From positions 8,935-72,934 of the forward strand of contig CAJNYU010004201.1 in assembly GCA_905331475.1 (NCBI GenBank): DNA of 64,000 bases. Reading direction: 5' to 3'. The notes beneath the pieces are model-generated. The model saw nothing but the letters and a program-made list of their open reading frames with translations, did no database searches and was not told the DNA's origin. The DNA is from Rotaria socialis (Eukaryota > Rotifera > Eurotatoria > Philodinida > Philodinidae). The position numbers and the translations under genes were made by a program. This document shows positions 12,464 to 22,347 of this stretch, one piece after another (positions within the stretch are counted from its first letter, which is position 1; the number at the start of each line of letters is the position of its first letter).

Positions 12464-13855
12464 AGATTTTTACAGATGCCATTTTAATGCTTTTTTACGA
12501 AAGCACTAAAAGTCAATGAAGTTTTTTTCCGATTAGAATAAAATGAGATCGATGGATGAATTCTTTTTTCACATGTTTGATCAAATTTTTTTTCTTTATC
12601 ACGGTTCAATTTACTCGCTTATCTTATTTAATCATTTGTTGTTAATTAGCTAATTCATTTTTTTGCCTTTCTTTCCCATATTGTAGCTGGCTTTATGCCG
12701 AAGTAAGTGTTAATTCAGATAGAAGTAATCAATACTTTTTCCATGGGTTAATTCTTATTTTCTATATCAAGTTGTACTGATTAAAGCCAATAATTTTGCT
12801 TATAATTCACTGTTATTCATAAAGTCCTAAAAATGTTTTTCATTGATCAAACCAAATCAGAGGATATCTATTTTCTGTCAGAAAACCGTTTAGAAAAGAT
12901 AAATAATTTGAAGGTATCCATTATATATAGCTTAATTATTGATTTAAGCACCCTATGAGACATTCATTTTTTCTTGCGAATTGAATATGGTCGCGATTGA
13001 GAATAAGTGTATAAACATTAAGACAGTGCTTCATAGATGTCACAAAAAGAATCACAAAAAAATTGCTGGTTTGACGATGGTGCCCTCAGAAATATTTCAA
13101 TATTGCAATAACGGAACAATACATTTTTTTAAGCGGCATGCGTATAAATTCTTAAAACTCTTCCCTCTACAACATATTTTTAATTGAGCAAAATCTGATG
13201 ACATCGATCGAACAAACTCGGTTGTCGCTTATACATGAACTGTCTCTGATATCACAGAAAAGATAGTGGTATTTTGTGGCAAGACTTGTCCTGTCAAACT
13301 TCAAGATCCCAAACTTTGATTGCATACTCAGGTAGTACCAAGTTAGTACTCTTTGGGGGGAAAGTTTGAGAAAATTCTATCACGAAGTTAGACTATTTTT
13401 GAGTGTAGTATATGAGTAGGCCATAACTGTAGTAAAAATTGTAGTCATACTTGATGACAACATGGACATTGTTGAATAGAATGATTAGATTTCCCATCTC
13501 AAAATGTATATCTGGTAAAAATTTCAGAATTCTATCACGTACCTATCAAGAGATATCGTGAAAATATTATAAATCACTGATTGAAAAGAATACAAAAATT
13601 GAAAAATGTCGTTTTGGGTGCTTTTAGTCGGATAGACATATCTCAGCCAAAACTAATTCTTTAGATATGAAATTGAGCTATGTTCCTAAAAACATTAGCG
13701 CTACAAAATGGAATGACTTTCATCGAAATCTGAGAATATCGATTGAGCAGTTACATTGAAAATCGGCTGTCTCTTTTGTGCAGTGACTCTTATGAGTAAC
13801 AAAAGCTGAATGTTTAAACAGTAAAAAATACCCAAAATCAAAAAAGTTCACAAAT
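12464..13855. other. Intergenic; no gene, possible old repeat
   Basis: No coding frame is supported. The segment around 13200-13800 has a more even base composition than its flanks and looks like dispersed non-coding repeat DNA, but I see no terminal repeats or target duplication. Confidence 0.35.
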
Positions 13856-14674
13856 TCATTCAGAAGAAGTCGAAAAATTGAGACTCTTGTCCGTGTTATC
13901 TTGAATAATTGAATGATAAACAGTAACTAATGATGAACCAAATACTAGAATATGTATGTTTGAATCATTTAATGGAAGTTCTTTAATAGGTAAAACAGAA
14001 GTCCAATAATATGAACAAATAAAATCACCTGATTCTTTATAATGAATAGCATATTTCAGTAGTATAGATCTATTTTACATGTTAATTTATTTATAAAAAA
14101 AAAATATCAGTTTATGTTTTCTTTTCTTTTGCCGTTTAAATTTTTTTTTCTTGATCACGTGTGGATAAAATGTTGCCAAGATTGACCAAATTAAAGATAA
14201 TATTGCTATAATCATCATCACTAAATTGATTCTGTCGGATCCGCTCTACAAGTCTTTTTCTCTTAGATCTATCTATAGGCATAATAGAAAAAAACTTATA
14301 TATGCAATTTCTTAGAAAGTATCACAAAGCTTATCATCAAAAATATTTAAGATATAAACAGTTTCTTCAATCGGTACATTATCTACCACACGTAGATAGA
14401 TTCGATCAGGATAATCTTGACAATCTAGATCACGCATAAACAAATAAGTTTATTAAGGTTGAAAAATCAATAAAAACTCCTTACGCATGTTGTAAGTTTC
14501 TTTTTGTCCAATAAGAATAATTCTGCAACAAGTTCATCAACATCTTTTAGATCAGATAATAAAACATAGGGTACGCAATGATGAAAGTAAAATGCATAAC
14601 GTATTGTAACTACTATAGAACCTTTACTGAAATCGTTCGTATAAACTTTAATAAATGGTATGTTTTGTTCACGA
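13856..14674 (-). pseudogene. 5'-truncated gene remnant of unknown family, ending at a MITE
   Basis: On the minus strand a protein-like chain can be followed across short introns. The piece at about 14480-14668 starts with EQNIPFIKVYTNDFSKG and runs through VPYVLLSDLKDVDELVAELF. A second at about 14326-14410 contains CQDYPDRIYLRVVDNVPIEE and VYILNIFDDKL. A third at about 14155-14275 has RSKRKRLVERIRQNQ and FNLVNLGNIL. The last, 13856-14069, contains SGDFICSYYWTSVLPIKELP and ends in STSSE and a stop. The intron of about 51 nt near 14275-14326 fits well. The junction near 14480 lacks a clean GT donor (GCGTAAG). I do not recognise the family. The frame is open right up to the CCCAGG end of the adjacent MITE, and no 5' portion was found beyond the MITEs, so the gene appears cut off by insertion. 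Confidence 0.5.
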
Positions 14675-14894
14675 CCCAGGAGAATGAATCCGATAGGTTC
14701 CAGTGTCGGAATTTAACGGAGTCCAACATAAGCATTCGACCCATGTGTTCTGTTGGCACCATATGTCTATTCATTGGTGATTAAGAAAAAATTTTTCCGT
14801 CGGATTCTTTAGTAGATCCTAGACCCGGAATCTGATCGAATTTTGTCGGCTTGTCAGATCCCATAGGATTCACTATCAGATTCATTCACCTGGG
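14675..14894. mobile_element. MITE 1, non-autonomous DNA transposon with CCCAGG ends
   Basis: The left end is CCCAGGAGAATGAATCCGAT and the right end, read on the other strand, is CCCAGGTGAATGAATCTGAT, giving an imperfect terminal inverted repeat of about 20 bp over a 220-bp element with no coding capacity. The flanks are GA on both sides rather than the TA seen for MITE 2. The shared CCCAGG end suggests the same transposase family. Confidence 0.7.
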
Positions 14895-14917
14895 GATAAA
14901 AGACGAAAATGAACGTA

Positions 14918-15207
14918 CCCAGGTCGAACAGTACGGTCCGTATACGGCCGTTGACGGTTACTTTATGACTATTTTACGGGCGAAAGTTTGCCGTAATATC
15001 TGGCGCAGTAATACGGACCGTATTATCGTGAGAGTACGGAGCACAAACAGCCGTAAACCATGAAAATGCAGTCCAGTTTACGGTGCCGTATTACTGCGCC
15101 AGGTATTACGGGTAAATACGGCCTATTTACTGCCGTAAATATACCGTTTTGACATCGTTTACCGTCGATAAACAGACCGTAAACGAGTCCGTTTTGATCA
15201 ACCTGGG
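14918..15207. mobile_element. MITE 2, Tc1/mariner-type, CCCAGG ends and TA target duplication
   Basis: The left end is CCCAGGTCGAACAGTACGG. The right end, read on the other strand, is CCCAGGTTGATCAAAACGG. A TA lies directly outside both ends (14916-14917 and 15208-15209), the signature of Tc1/mariner insertion. The 290-bp interior is unlike the surrounding DNA: it is GC-richer and packed with TACGG/CCGTA and TTACGG/CCGTAA words in both orientations, so it could fold into a long irregular stem. There is no open frame of note; it would need a transposase supplied elsewhere. Confidence 0.75.
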
Positions 15208-15424
15208 TATACACGTTAAAATGTTTATCTAAACTAAATAATTCATTACAATCGAACTGTTTATCATATTTATATCAGTTTAAAAAGATAATAAAGAAAT
15301 GATTTTTCATTGCAAATTTCCGATCTAATTTGAGCTACCATCATATAGTTTATTCATTTCAGGATAAAATAGAAAACTAATTAGAGCTACCATAAATGAA
15401 TATGTCCATGACGAAACATTACAA

Positions 15425-15540
15425 CGGCCTGATACGATCGTAAACGGGCGCATACGGCAACGTATACTACCGCTTTATAACGTTTGCGCGCGTAAGGTGT
15501 TCGGATATTTCAGTATCCGACCGTATACGACCGTTTTTGG
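15425..15540. repeat. Third TACGG-rich palindromic fragment
   Basis: This stretch again carries ACGATCGTAAACGG on the left and, on the other strand, ACGGTCGTATACGG from the right, with a small perfect palindrome (CGGATA ... TATCCG) near 15508-15526. It shares word content with the interior of MITE 2 but lacks CCCAGG ends, so it is probably a related but degraded or different foldback element. Confidence 0.45.
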
Positions 15541-15553
15541 CAAGATGCAAAAT

Positions 15554-15601
15554 GAGGGTGTGGGTGAGGGTATACTTAGAAACACAGCCATACACACACC
15601 C
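15554..15601. repeat. TGTGGG hairpin repeat, copy D
   Basis: The left arm is GAGGGTGTGGGTGAGGGTAT and the right arm ACACACACCC followed by AAGAAATTT. This copy has the shortest spacer and lies downstream of the PhzF-like gene. Confidence 0.65.
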
Positions 15602-15814
15602 AAGAAATTTGAGAATGATACATTTGTCTTTTGATTTCTCATTCTCACCAAATATGTCTCATAATTATGCATTTTAAGTGGGTAATTAAATATGTCAATA
15701 TTTTTATTTTTCACTACATGAAAATCAATTTACTTGAACAAATCAAACAAAAAATGCTGATACGAATTATATGAATGTTAATCAATCAAATTAATTATTT
15801 TGGTTGTGATATTT

Positions 15815-16714
15815 TTAGAAATGCAATGTATCTGGTTGGACTTGAAAATGGCCTTGCATTACAGTAACAGCATAACCACGTAAAAATACACGTTGATTTT
15901 TTTCATCGAATTCACATTCAACATCACCACCTCGAGTACTTTTCTGATAACCATACAAAAGTGTTTTGTTTAATAATCGAGACCAATAGACAGCAAGAAC
16001 TGTATGAGCACTACCAGTCACTGGATCTTCAAGAATACCATTCCATGGAGCAAAATAACGAGAAATAAAATCATACGTTGTTGTCGTTGATTTACTTGTA
16101 AGAATAATTCCACGTATAAATGCACTAATAGTTTCAGGAAATTTAATTTCAGTTAAACTTTGTTGTGGTTTTATAGTATCATCAATTGAAGAAGATAGTT
16201 GAATTAAAAGCTTTCTAGTTAGTTTACATAATTGAATATCATGTATATTTTGTGTTATATTTAATTTTGATTTAATTTCTTGTAATATTTTATTATCAAT
16301 TTCAATGGGTTGTGGATCACCCATAGGAAAATCAAGTTGTAAACGACCTTGATTATCACATTTTTTAACTTTTAATTCTCCAACTCGTTTTGTTTCGAAC
16401 ACTAATTCATCAACAGAAGAGTTTTGTAATATTTTCTCAAAAAGTATATGACCCGTAGCTAAAGTTGCATGACCACATAAATCAACTTCATTGGTTGGTG
16501 TAAACCATTGAAGAAAATAACGCGAATTCGATGGTGAATTGTTTGCTTTTGTTATAAACGCAGTTTCCGATATATTCATTTCTGTAGCAATTTTTTGAAA
16601 GAATATATCAAGATTTGTCGATGAAGATACATCTTGAAATGAAGTACAAACACCAGCTGGATTACCTTTAAATAATTCACGTGTAAATGAATCTACTGTA
16701 TAAATAGTAATCAT
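15815..16714 (-). CDS. PhzF / PBLD-family isomerase-like protein (phenazine biosynthesis-like)
   Basis: An intact 299-aa frame in a single exon, about the normal length for the family. It shows the two mirror-image diaminopimelate-epimerase-like halves. The N-terminal half has the MITIYTVDSFTRELFKGNPA start and NISETAFI, in which the Glu matches the conserved PhzF catalytic glutamate, then QWFTPTNEVDLCGHATLATG. The C-terminal half has SRYFAPWNGILEDPVTGSAH and YQKSTRGGDVE. Such proteins isomerise small metabolites; the physiological substrate of the animal members (PBLD/MAWBP) is not settled, so none is claimed here. No signal peptide, so cytosolic. It is divergently transcribed from QRSL1 with 259 nt between start codons. 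The lack of introns among intron-rich neighbours is notable and leaves room for a transferred or retro-copied origin. Confidence 0.9.
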   Translation of the reverse strand: MITIYTVDSFTRELFKGNPAGVCTSFQDVSSSTNLDIFFQKIATEMNISETAFITKANNSPSNSRYFLQWFTPTNEVDLCGHATLATGHILFEKILQNSSVDELVFETKRVGELKVKKCDNQGRLQLDFPMGDPQPIEIDNKILQEIKSKLNITQNIHDIQLCKLTRKLLIQLSSSIDDTIKPQQSLTEIKFPETISAFIRGIILTSKSTTTTYDFISRYFAPWNGILEDPVTGSAHTVLAVYWSRLLNKTLLYGYQKSTRGGDVECEFDEKNQRVFLRGYAVTVMQGHFQVQPDTLHF

Positions 16715-16973
16715 TGTTTGAAGTTATAAAGTAAAACGCACGAATAGAAAAGAAAAGAAATATGTATTTGATACACTTCAGTTATTCAAAACTGATTGTT
16801 ATTTATGCAAGATAAAGAACGAATACAATCTTGTCGAAGAGCGACACCTGACTAGCATCATAAAGCTTGCACCAGAGTGACTTGCTGGTTAATGTATAAA
16901 CCAATTATTTTACAAAGGCTTTTTTCTGAGATTTCGTTTTTTTTGCCTTGATACTTTCTGTCTATCTCGGCTT
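16715..16973. promoter_or_regulatory. Shared divergent promoter region of the PhzF-like gene and QRSL1
   Basis: Only 259 nt separate the two start codons, which point away from each other, so promoters and 5' leaders of both genes must lie here. T-runs occur near the QRSL1 start. No canonical TATA box stands out. This is inferred from spacing only. Confidence 0.45.
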
Positions 16974-18899
16974 ATGCTTTCAAATAAAACATCTTCGGCT
17001 GTTCGTACGGCTATCAATGCACTTCAACGTTATAAAGTTCTCAATACTCTGACAAATGATTGTTTCGACAAAGCTCTTGAAACTGAACAACAACTTTCGA
17101 ATGAACAGAAAAGTAAAGATTATCTTGCATGTCCAGTGAATCAATAATTTATTTTCTCTTTATAGATAATTCACCATTGTATGGTCGTCCAATTTTAATA
17201 AAAGATAACTATTGTTTGCAAGATATTTACACAACATGTGCTTCGAAAATGCTTGCTAATTTTCGTGCACCCTACACGAGTACTATTGTACAACGATTGA
17301 TTGATAGTGGTTGTATTATTGTTGGCAAAACAAATATGGATGAATTTTCCATGGGGTACGCTTTTAGTTTGTCAAAAAAAAAGTGAGAATATCCTCCATT
17401 CAATTCTAGCTATTCTTCAGTGTGGCAAGTTGGGGTGTCTTTGGACCTGTAGGCAATCCTTGGAGTGTAAAAAAGGCAACAAACATCGATGAAGAAAATT
17501 TGAAAAAATTATTACATGTTGCGGGAGGAAGTTCAGGTGGAAGTGCAGCTGCCGTAGCAGCAAATTTTGTATCCATGTAATTAATTCATTCTATTGAATA
17601 ACTTGTGGATGATATTATTATTATTATTATTATACTAGAGCTCTTGGGTCAGATACCGGTGGTTCAGTAAGAAATCCAGCTGCAAGATGTGGTTGTTATG
17701 GATTTAAACCATCGTATGGTTTACTATCACGATATGGTATGATTGCGTTAGTCAATTCTTTTGATTCACCGGGTATTTTTACTCGGAATATTGATGATCT
17801 CATTTTGACGATAAGTAAGTTTATTCTATGTTGTTTCTGTTTTTCTAAAAATTCTTCTCATAAAAATTAGATGCTATCGCTGGTCCAGATGGTGAAGATG
17901 CAACTCTACTATCAAAACCATTTGAACGGTTTCAATCATCAACTGAATTATTAAAAGACAAGAAAAAAATTACGATTGGTTTGCCTGATGTAAGAATTAG
18001 GCTTTCTGTTTGTTTATTGATTATCTAATCATTACAATTGAAATAGGAGTATGATATCAATAAATTATCAAGTGAATATCGTTCGTGTTTACAAGATTTA
18101 GTTGTGCAGTTGACTGCAACTGGTGAATTTACATTTAAACGAGTACAACTACCATATGCATCTTATTCGAATGCAGCGTATACAATTTTAAGTTCATGTG
18201 AAATTGCTTCAAATATGTCTCGCTACGATGGCATCAAATATGGTATTTAGCTTCCGTTCTTCTTTTCTTCATCCAATAAACTACGAATGAATATTCTAGG
18301 TCATCATACAAACAATATTGATGAAAGCAAAGATACATATGAAGATATTCTTAGAAAAACACGTGACGAAAGTTTAAGTGAACGAGTTCGTGGACGAATT
18401 TTAGCTGGAAATTATTATTTACTAGAAGAGTATGTTTCATTCATTTCTTAAATTTAAATCCTGTATTATCTGTATGTAATAGGAATTATGAAAAATATTT
18501 TGTTCAAAGTCAACGAGTACGACGTGGCGTGACGAATGATTACACAAAAGTATTTGAAGAAGATAAAGTCGACTGTTTATTAGCACCAGTTGTATCCGAT
18601 GATCCAATAACACATGCTGAATATGAACAATCTGATACTATATTTACTGATGATGATATATTTACTGTTGGTGCTAATCTAGCTGGTATATCCTCGTAAA
18701 ATTACATGTGAAATTTCTATATATTTTTTTTATAGGCCTACCAGCACTTAGTTTTCCAGTACAAGTATCAAGTAAAGGATTTCCTATTGGTCTTCAATTG
18801 ATTGGTCCATTTCTACAAGATCAAGCACTTCTTTCGATTGCTAATCGTATTTGTTCAACATATAAATTTCCTTTTCTTGATCTTACAAAAGAAAACTGA
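16974..18899 (+). CDS. QRSL1: Glutamyl-tRNA(Gln) amidotransferase subunit A, mitochondrial (QRSL1/GatA)
   Basis: Nine exons: 16974-17112, 17166-17355, 17421-17576, 17639-17814, 17871-17989, 18047-18242, 18300-18429, 18483-18685 and 18736-18899, joined by introns of about 50-65 nt. GatA converts Glu-tRNA(Gln) to Gln-tRNA(Gln) in mitochondria as part of GatCAB. The amidase signature is complete: GRPILIKDN with the catalytic Lys, [33 protein letters not shown] with the cis-Ser, and [11 protein letters not shown] with the nucleophilic Ser. The C-terminus carries the typical [10 protein letters not shown] and [11 protein letters not shown] blocks. The start fits bacterial and animal GatA alignments (Ser-rich, basic first residues) and could act as a short import signal. 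No GatB or GatC gene is in the window. Splice phases agree through all junctions. Confidence 0.95.
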
Positions 18900-19014
18900 A
18901 GTCTTTGTTAGTAGAACAATAAAACGAGGTCATAGTTGCACATAGATAATGTGCAGTTATTTAACATTAAAAGTTATATCTAGCAATCTGTTGCGTCCTT
19001 TTCAAGAAATGTTG

Positions 19015-20001
19015 TCATGTTGTACAATAACGTCCATTACAAATAGGTGCAGGCGGTAAAAAATAAACATAGAAACCACCACAGCTAATCACTGACACTT
19101 CAACCGTGAAAGTGCAAACAGATATATTAACATCAAAGCATACCGTTGCATTAACTACAGTGCCCATTGTCGTTGGTAATGTACCATTGAACCAGCCTGC
19201 TAAATAACCACCACAACGGGTTGCATGAGGTGGTGTCATGGGAATTATAGTACCGCCAGTACCAACAAATCGTATCCACGAACCACCATTACTGATATTG
19301 AACAATGGTCCTACGTCGCAATTACCAAATAGTGACGATTGATAGATATTGCGAGACGGATCGTTGATTGTTGTATACGATGAACAAGGTGGTCCACCTG
19401 GATTCCCTATACTGATACTACTCTGTGCGGCTATTGTTGATACTAAATTTTAAAAATTATCATCATCGAAACATTTGAATCACAGAATAGAGAAATATGT
19501 TTACATGATGTTTGAAAGCTTATTGTTGTTGCTGTGTTCGACATATTTTGTTGAGCTTTTTTAACACCAACTGTTACACCAATAGCAATAGCAATAGTTA
19601 CTATGATGAGTATAACAACGGCAAATGCAATAACTTTTGATGGTCTATTACAGGTTTGTTTATTATTGGTTTCTATTAATCTATAAGCACAGTATTTTCT
19701 GTGCAAAATAAATCTCTATGCAAAGAATATCTTACTCAGTCGTCAAATACTGTGTTGACGATGCAGCATAATCATGATCTTCGAAAGATGAATTTTGCGA
19801 TCCATCAATTATTGAAATGTTATAGTCTCTTATTGGTTTCCCAGTGGGCGTACGAATATTAAATTGAACTCTCTTATGTACTGATCTTTTCTCATTTCTA
19901 TCTGTTTTGATAATCGATGGCTGTTGAAAATATTGTCTATTATGTAAACTACGAATTTCACTAGTGGGTTGATTCCGTAATTCAAGCTCGATCGAATCCA
20001 T
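19015..20001 (-). CDS. Single-pass (type II) membrane protein with a D8C (GP2/uromodulin-like) extracellular domain
   Basis: Three exons: 20001-19736, 19680-19505 and 19442-19015, with introns of 55 and 62 nt. A cytoplasmic N-terminus of about 100 residues, rich in Ser, Gln and basic residues, is followed by one strong membrane helix (VIAFAVVILIIVTIAIAIGV) and a C-terminal ectodomain. The ectodomain matches the eight-cysteine D8C pattern: CSSYTTINDPSRN, CDVG, GSWIRFVGTGG, CGGYLAGWFNG, a VCF...CTF pair, then CGGFYVYFLPP and a final CNGRYC. In uromodulin and GP2 this domain lies next to the ZP module; here it stands alone at the C-terminus behind a membrane anchor without a signal peptide. Several N-glycosylation sequons (NGT, NAT, NIS) lie in the ectodomain. 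Function unknown; a cell-surface adhesion or binding role is inference. Confidence 0.8.
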
Positions 20002-21313
20002 TGTATTGATTATGTTTTGTTCTACCAGTCATGCTGTCTTTCTATGCATATATATTTATATACGTGCACATAATAAAACGAAGAACTACAAAACCAAAAT
20101 TGAATTATTTAAATTTTTGAATTAATAGATCCCGTGATTTAATAGTGTAACGTATAGTGAAACTTTTATGGTTAGTTTTCTTTCTCTCTTTCTCGTTTCG
20201 AATATATATTTATTAAACGGATTTAATCTAGTCATGAAGCTACAAAATGATATTGATAGAAATGAAATATAGGCTTAGATTATAATCGAAATTTTACTCT
20301 TGTATTTTACTTTAAAATTTTTCTGCGAAGGAATACGATAAGTAAACGTTCTACAAAATTGATTTAAATCTGTTTTTGTTTTACACATTAAATATAGGAT
20401 ACGTCTTTATAAAGTTGATGAACGTGTTCCATCGAGATCAAATTGAATTTTAAGCCATATTCAATTTTCTTCGTGTCTTTTATTTACATCGCTCGATATA
20501 AATATTCATATAAATGAAATATTTGAGTGCAAAATTAATCATCAATATATCGAAATCCGTATCCTAAATGTCATTATGTGCTACGATTTGACAAGCTAAC
20601 TAATATTAGAAGTGCCAAATAGTTTATTGAAACATTGTAATGTAAATATAACTAACTGGCAACTTTGTATTTAAACGTATATATTACGTCTATGTGATCA
20701 AGGTAGTGGAAATCATTGGTCCGATGATTTTACATGTATTAAAAAGATTGAAAATATGAGTTGTCAATTATACATTTCAAAAAAAAATGAAGTGTCTATT
20801 CAAATTTTGTAGTTTTAGATCGAATATATAGAAAACAATGATTTTGATGCCTAGTCGAATCTTTGTTGGCATTCAATAATACATAATTTCATTTTTATTT
20901 TCTTGGATTGTTTTGTTTTGTTTTTGCAACAGTTATTCTTAAGTCAATAAACGTCTTTTGTTTTTACTTAGAAAGTAAAATCTACGAAATTTTTATGTCA
21001 AAATTAATTTTTTTAGTATAAAAAGATATGATATGATATGATATGATATGATATGCTTCATCATCAACAACAACAATATCTTTCGGAGTACGTTAAGTAG
21101 TCCATGTCGTTTTCATTTTTTTCTCTTTTCTTTTCTCTATCAAAATGATGTTTGTGGCCAGAGCGAAAAAAAAGGTTATCTAACATAGATGTAATGCGAT
21201 GCGCAACAGATTATTATATTCAGTGCTTTTTTTTCTTCGTTATAGTTGTGTGATTCAGCTGTGCAAGTAAAAATTACCACATAGAGAAATAATTTTTATT
21301 CGGATACTTAACT
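20002..21313. other. Intergenic between divergent genes, with a GATAT tandem repeat
   Basis: AT-rich DNA without coding signs. A six-unit GATAT tandem repeat occupies about 21026-21055, some 260 nt before the coactosin start. Promoters of the D8C gene and the coactosin-like gene must lie at the two ends. Confidence 0.5.
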
Positions 21314-21885
21314 ATGGCCGGACCAAAACGTTCAGTTGATTTAAGTAGTGTAGAGATTCAAGAAGCTTGGCAACAGGTTAGAAATGATGCATCAGACGAT
21401 AATTGGTATGAATAATTCTTATCATTGAGATTAACTGATCTAGTTGTTTCTTCTTTTATTTCAATTCAGGATTCTATTGAGTTATGGTGATAATGGCGAT
21501 ATTGTACTAAGTGGAAAAGGTACAGGTGGTTTGATAGAAATGAAAACACAATTAAATGAAAATCAAGTTTACTATGGTGTTGCACGTGTTCGTGCTGTTG
21601 ATGATCATGGAAGTAAACGAGCTAAATTCGTTTTCATTACATATGTTGGAACAGGTGTAGTAAGTATTCTTATAGTTTTCTATGCAAATTTTCCTATTTA
21701 ATAATTAGACTCCAATACGTCGTGCTCGTGTTTCTACTCATAAACATGAATTTGAAAGATTCTTTAATGGTTATCATATACAAGTTTATGCCAATTCCGA
21801 AGATGATTTATCTGAAGAATCCATAACTGCATCATTACATGCCTGTGCTGGCGCGCATAAACCACAAGCCTACGAATTCTCCTAG
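21314..21885 (+). CDS. COTL1: Coactosin-like actin-binding protein (ADF-H domain)
   Basis: Three exons: 21314-21405, 21470-21659 and 21709-21885, total 459 nt, giving 152 aa, close to coactosin length (about 140). The whole protein is one ADF homology domain: MAGPKRSVDLSSVEIQEAWQ; a WILLSYGDN strand; GTGGLIEMKTQLNENQVYYG; KRAKFVFITYVG; then TPIRRARVSTHK and a C-terminal FFNGYHIQVYA segment. Coactosin binds F-actin and supports lamellipodial dynamics; the mammalian homologue also binds 5-lipoxygenase, which cannot be judged here. No signal peptide; cytosolic. The gene lies about 460 nt upstream of FNIP in the same orientation but with its own 3' end. Confidence 0.9.
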
Positions 21886-22347
21886 ATACATCTTCATCAT
21901 TTTTTTCTTCTTCTTGTATTGATTCTGTTAATGTCCTTGTTAGGCATTGATAATTTACTTTTCTTTTCTTTTTTTTTTTTATAAATGTCATAGATAAATC
22001 GATTTTAACAGCTGTGATAGAGAAATATATTACTATGAGAAAACGGAAATTGTTTCTATTTTTTTAATTCCATAAAAAAAACAAGAATATTTATCCATAC
22101 AAATACTCAAGCTTGAATATAAGGTTCCAACTACATATTCAAATCACGCCGGTCACTAGATGTCGGTATCTATCAATTGTTTGATAGAAGGTTGTTGTTT
22201 ATTGGAAAAAACCTATTGTACAATGGAATAACGTGAGACGTAAAATCATGATAATATGGCTAGTAACATTTCGTACAGGAATTGAATTGCCACATTGTAT
22301 AGTCGTTTTTCCTTTTTGTTTCTTCCATTATCAATCTTCACAATTGT

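Noticed and set aside
15023-15214. 63-codon minus frame within MITE 2
   Set aside because: It lies wholly inside the foldback element and reflects the TACGG repeats rather than a protein.
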